From: Acidobacteriota bacterium
Lineage (GTDB): Bacteria > Acidobacteriota > Vicinamibacteria > Vicinamibacterales > UBA8438
Direction: 5' to 3'
Assembly (NCBI GenBank): GCA_003533545.1
Contig: DQEK01000232.1
Coordinates: forward strand, 1 to 5,403
Length of the DNA stretch: 5,403 nt
The notes under the pieces are model-generated. The model worked only from the letters and a program-made list of their open reading frames with translations, ran no database searches and was not told the DNA's origin. Below are positions 4,634-5,403 of the stretch, piece after piece. Positions within the stretch are counted from its first letter, which is position 1. Each line of letters begins with the position of its first letter. Both the position numbers and the translations under genes were made by a program.

Positions 4634-5403
4634 ATGGGCCAGGTTGTGACTCAGGTCGACGCCTTCACAGACACCAGGTTTTCCGGCAACCCAGCCGCCG
4701 TCTGCGTGCTCTCAGAGGCTCTGCCAGACGATTGGATGCAGGCGGTAGCCCGTGAAATGAATCTGTCTGAAACCGCGTTCGTTGTGCGACGGGAGGGTGG
4801 TTTCGACCTACGCTGGTTCACGCCGGTCACCGAGGTTGCGCTATGTGGCCACGCAACTCTGGCCAGCGCTCACGTGTTATGGGAAGACGGACATTTGGGT
4901 CCAGACGAGCAGGCCTGGTTTCATACGAAGAGTGGTCCACTGTCGGCGCGGCTTCTTGACGGCTGGATCGAACTCGATTTTCCGGCTGAGCCGCCCACGC
5001 GTCTTTCTGAGCCGTTGCCAGACCTGTCGGATGCCCTCGGGGTGACTCCGCGTTGGATTGGTCGGAACCGGTTCGACCATCTCGTTGAGGTCGAGTCCGA
5101 GGAGGTTGTACGAGCGAGCAAGCCAGATTTCGGTCGGCTCCGGGGTCTGTCTGACCGTGGCGTCATCTTGACCAGCCTGGCGTCCACTGCTCGTTACGAT
5201 TTCGTTTCCAGATTCTTCGCACCCCGTGCTGGAATCGACGAAGATCCCGTGACTGGCTCAGCGCACTGCTGTCTGGGGCCGTTCTGGAGAGACCGTCTCG
5301 GACAGGACCGTTTCGTTGCCTATCAGGCGTCAGCTCGTGGAGGGGTGGTGAACGTGAGGGTTGCAGGTGCCCGCGTGAAGTTGAGTGGTCAGGCCGTCAC
5401 AGT
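4634..5403 (+). CDS. PhzF family isomerase/epimerase (3' end outside window)
   Basis: An open frame of 256 codons runs without a stop to the right edge. Family members are usually some 260-300 residues, and the visible end (KLSGQAVT) resembles the last strand of the family, so probably only a few residues are missing. The protein has the PhzF / diaminopimelate-epimerase-like fold marks: VDAFTDTRFSGNPAAV at 8-23, NLSETAFV with the likely catalytic acid E46, ALCGHATLA with G72-H73, and a second-half motif DEDPVTGSAH (202-211) with D204 and G208-S209. PhzF of Pseudomonas isomerises a phenazine precursor; most chromosomal relatives, such as E. coli YddE, have no settled substrate, and no phenazine genes are visible here. 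A cytoplasmic enzyme is expected since no signal peptide is seen. C71 precedes G72-H73 where diaminopimelate epimerase has a catalytic cysteine, but the second cysteine position is replaced by the GS motif, so an acid/base isomerase of PhzF type is favoured over a two-cysteine racemase. Confidence 0.92.
   Translation, partial: MGQVVTQVDAFTDTRFSGNPAAVCVLSEALPDDWMQAVAREMNLSETAFVVRREGGFDLRWFTPVTEVALCGHATLASAHVLWEDGHLGPDEQAWFHTKSGPLSARLLDGWIELDFPAEPPTRLSEPLPDLSDALGVTPRWIGRNRFDHLVEVESEEVVRASKPDFGRLRGLSDRGVILTSLASTARYDFVSRFFAPRAGIDEDPVTGSAHCCLGPFWRDRLGQDRFVAYQASARGGVVNVRVAGARVKLSGQAVT

Noticed and set aside
4877..5187. Minus-strand frames of 67 and 88 codons, and an 87-codon plus frame at 4782-5045
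   Set aside because: They are shadows of the phzF-like gene, whose motifs (E46, G72-H73, D204, G208-S209) and ribosome-binding site are clear.

Overview
The window is an energy-metabolism segment of a bacterial chromosome with moderately high GC and dense, well-formed coding. It holds the end of a complex I (nuo) operon on the plus strand, a complete membrane-sector (F0) ATP synthase operon on the minus strand, and a PhzF-family gene on the plus strand. The protein style (NuoM/NuoN of the NDH-1 type, a 321-residue subunit a with a His/Glu-rich N-terminus, a 74-residue subunit c, a single b subunit, F0 genes without F1 genes) suggests an aerobic Gram-negative-type bacterium outside the gamma-proteobacteria. 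Acidobacteriota or Gemmatimonadota would fit by impression, but this placement is a guess without a search.

Layout. Bases 1-324 are the C-terminal 107 codons of nuoM. It overlaps nuoN (324-1796, complete) by one base. Bases 1797-2009 are a convergent intergenic region with two hairpin-forming inverted repeats. From 4434 down to 2010, on the minus strand and in transcription order, come atpZ (4434-4189), an atpI-like gene (4192-3794), atpB (3797-2832), atpE (2793-2569) and atpF (2516-2010). The first three are joined by two ATGA start/stop overlaps. atpE and atpF follow short gaps and carry strong Shine-Dalgarno sequences of their own. Bases 4435-4633 are a divergent intergenic region with an 18-bp near-palindrome. 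From 4634 to the right edge runs a PhzF-family isomerase gene that has not yet reached its stop.

How it works together. Complex I (NuoM and NuoN are two of its antiporter-like proton-translocating subunits) builds the proton-motive force. The F0 sector (a, b, c, plus the assembly/accessory proteins AtpI and AtpZ) lets protons back through the membrane to drive F1. F1 genes (atpH, A, G, D, C) are not in the window: the F0 operon ends at atpF and runs into nuoN tail to tail. Residues in subunits a and c point to proton rather than sodium coupling. The phzF-like gene has no evident functional link to its neighbours.

I found no mobile element, CRISPR array, RNA gene or clearly undescribed system. 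The points most worth a second look are the split F0 operon, the swapped His/Glu pair and acidic/His-rich extension of subunit a, an additional glutamate in helix 2 of subunit c, and the inverted repeats in both intergenic regions.
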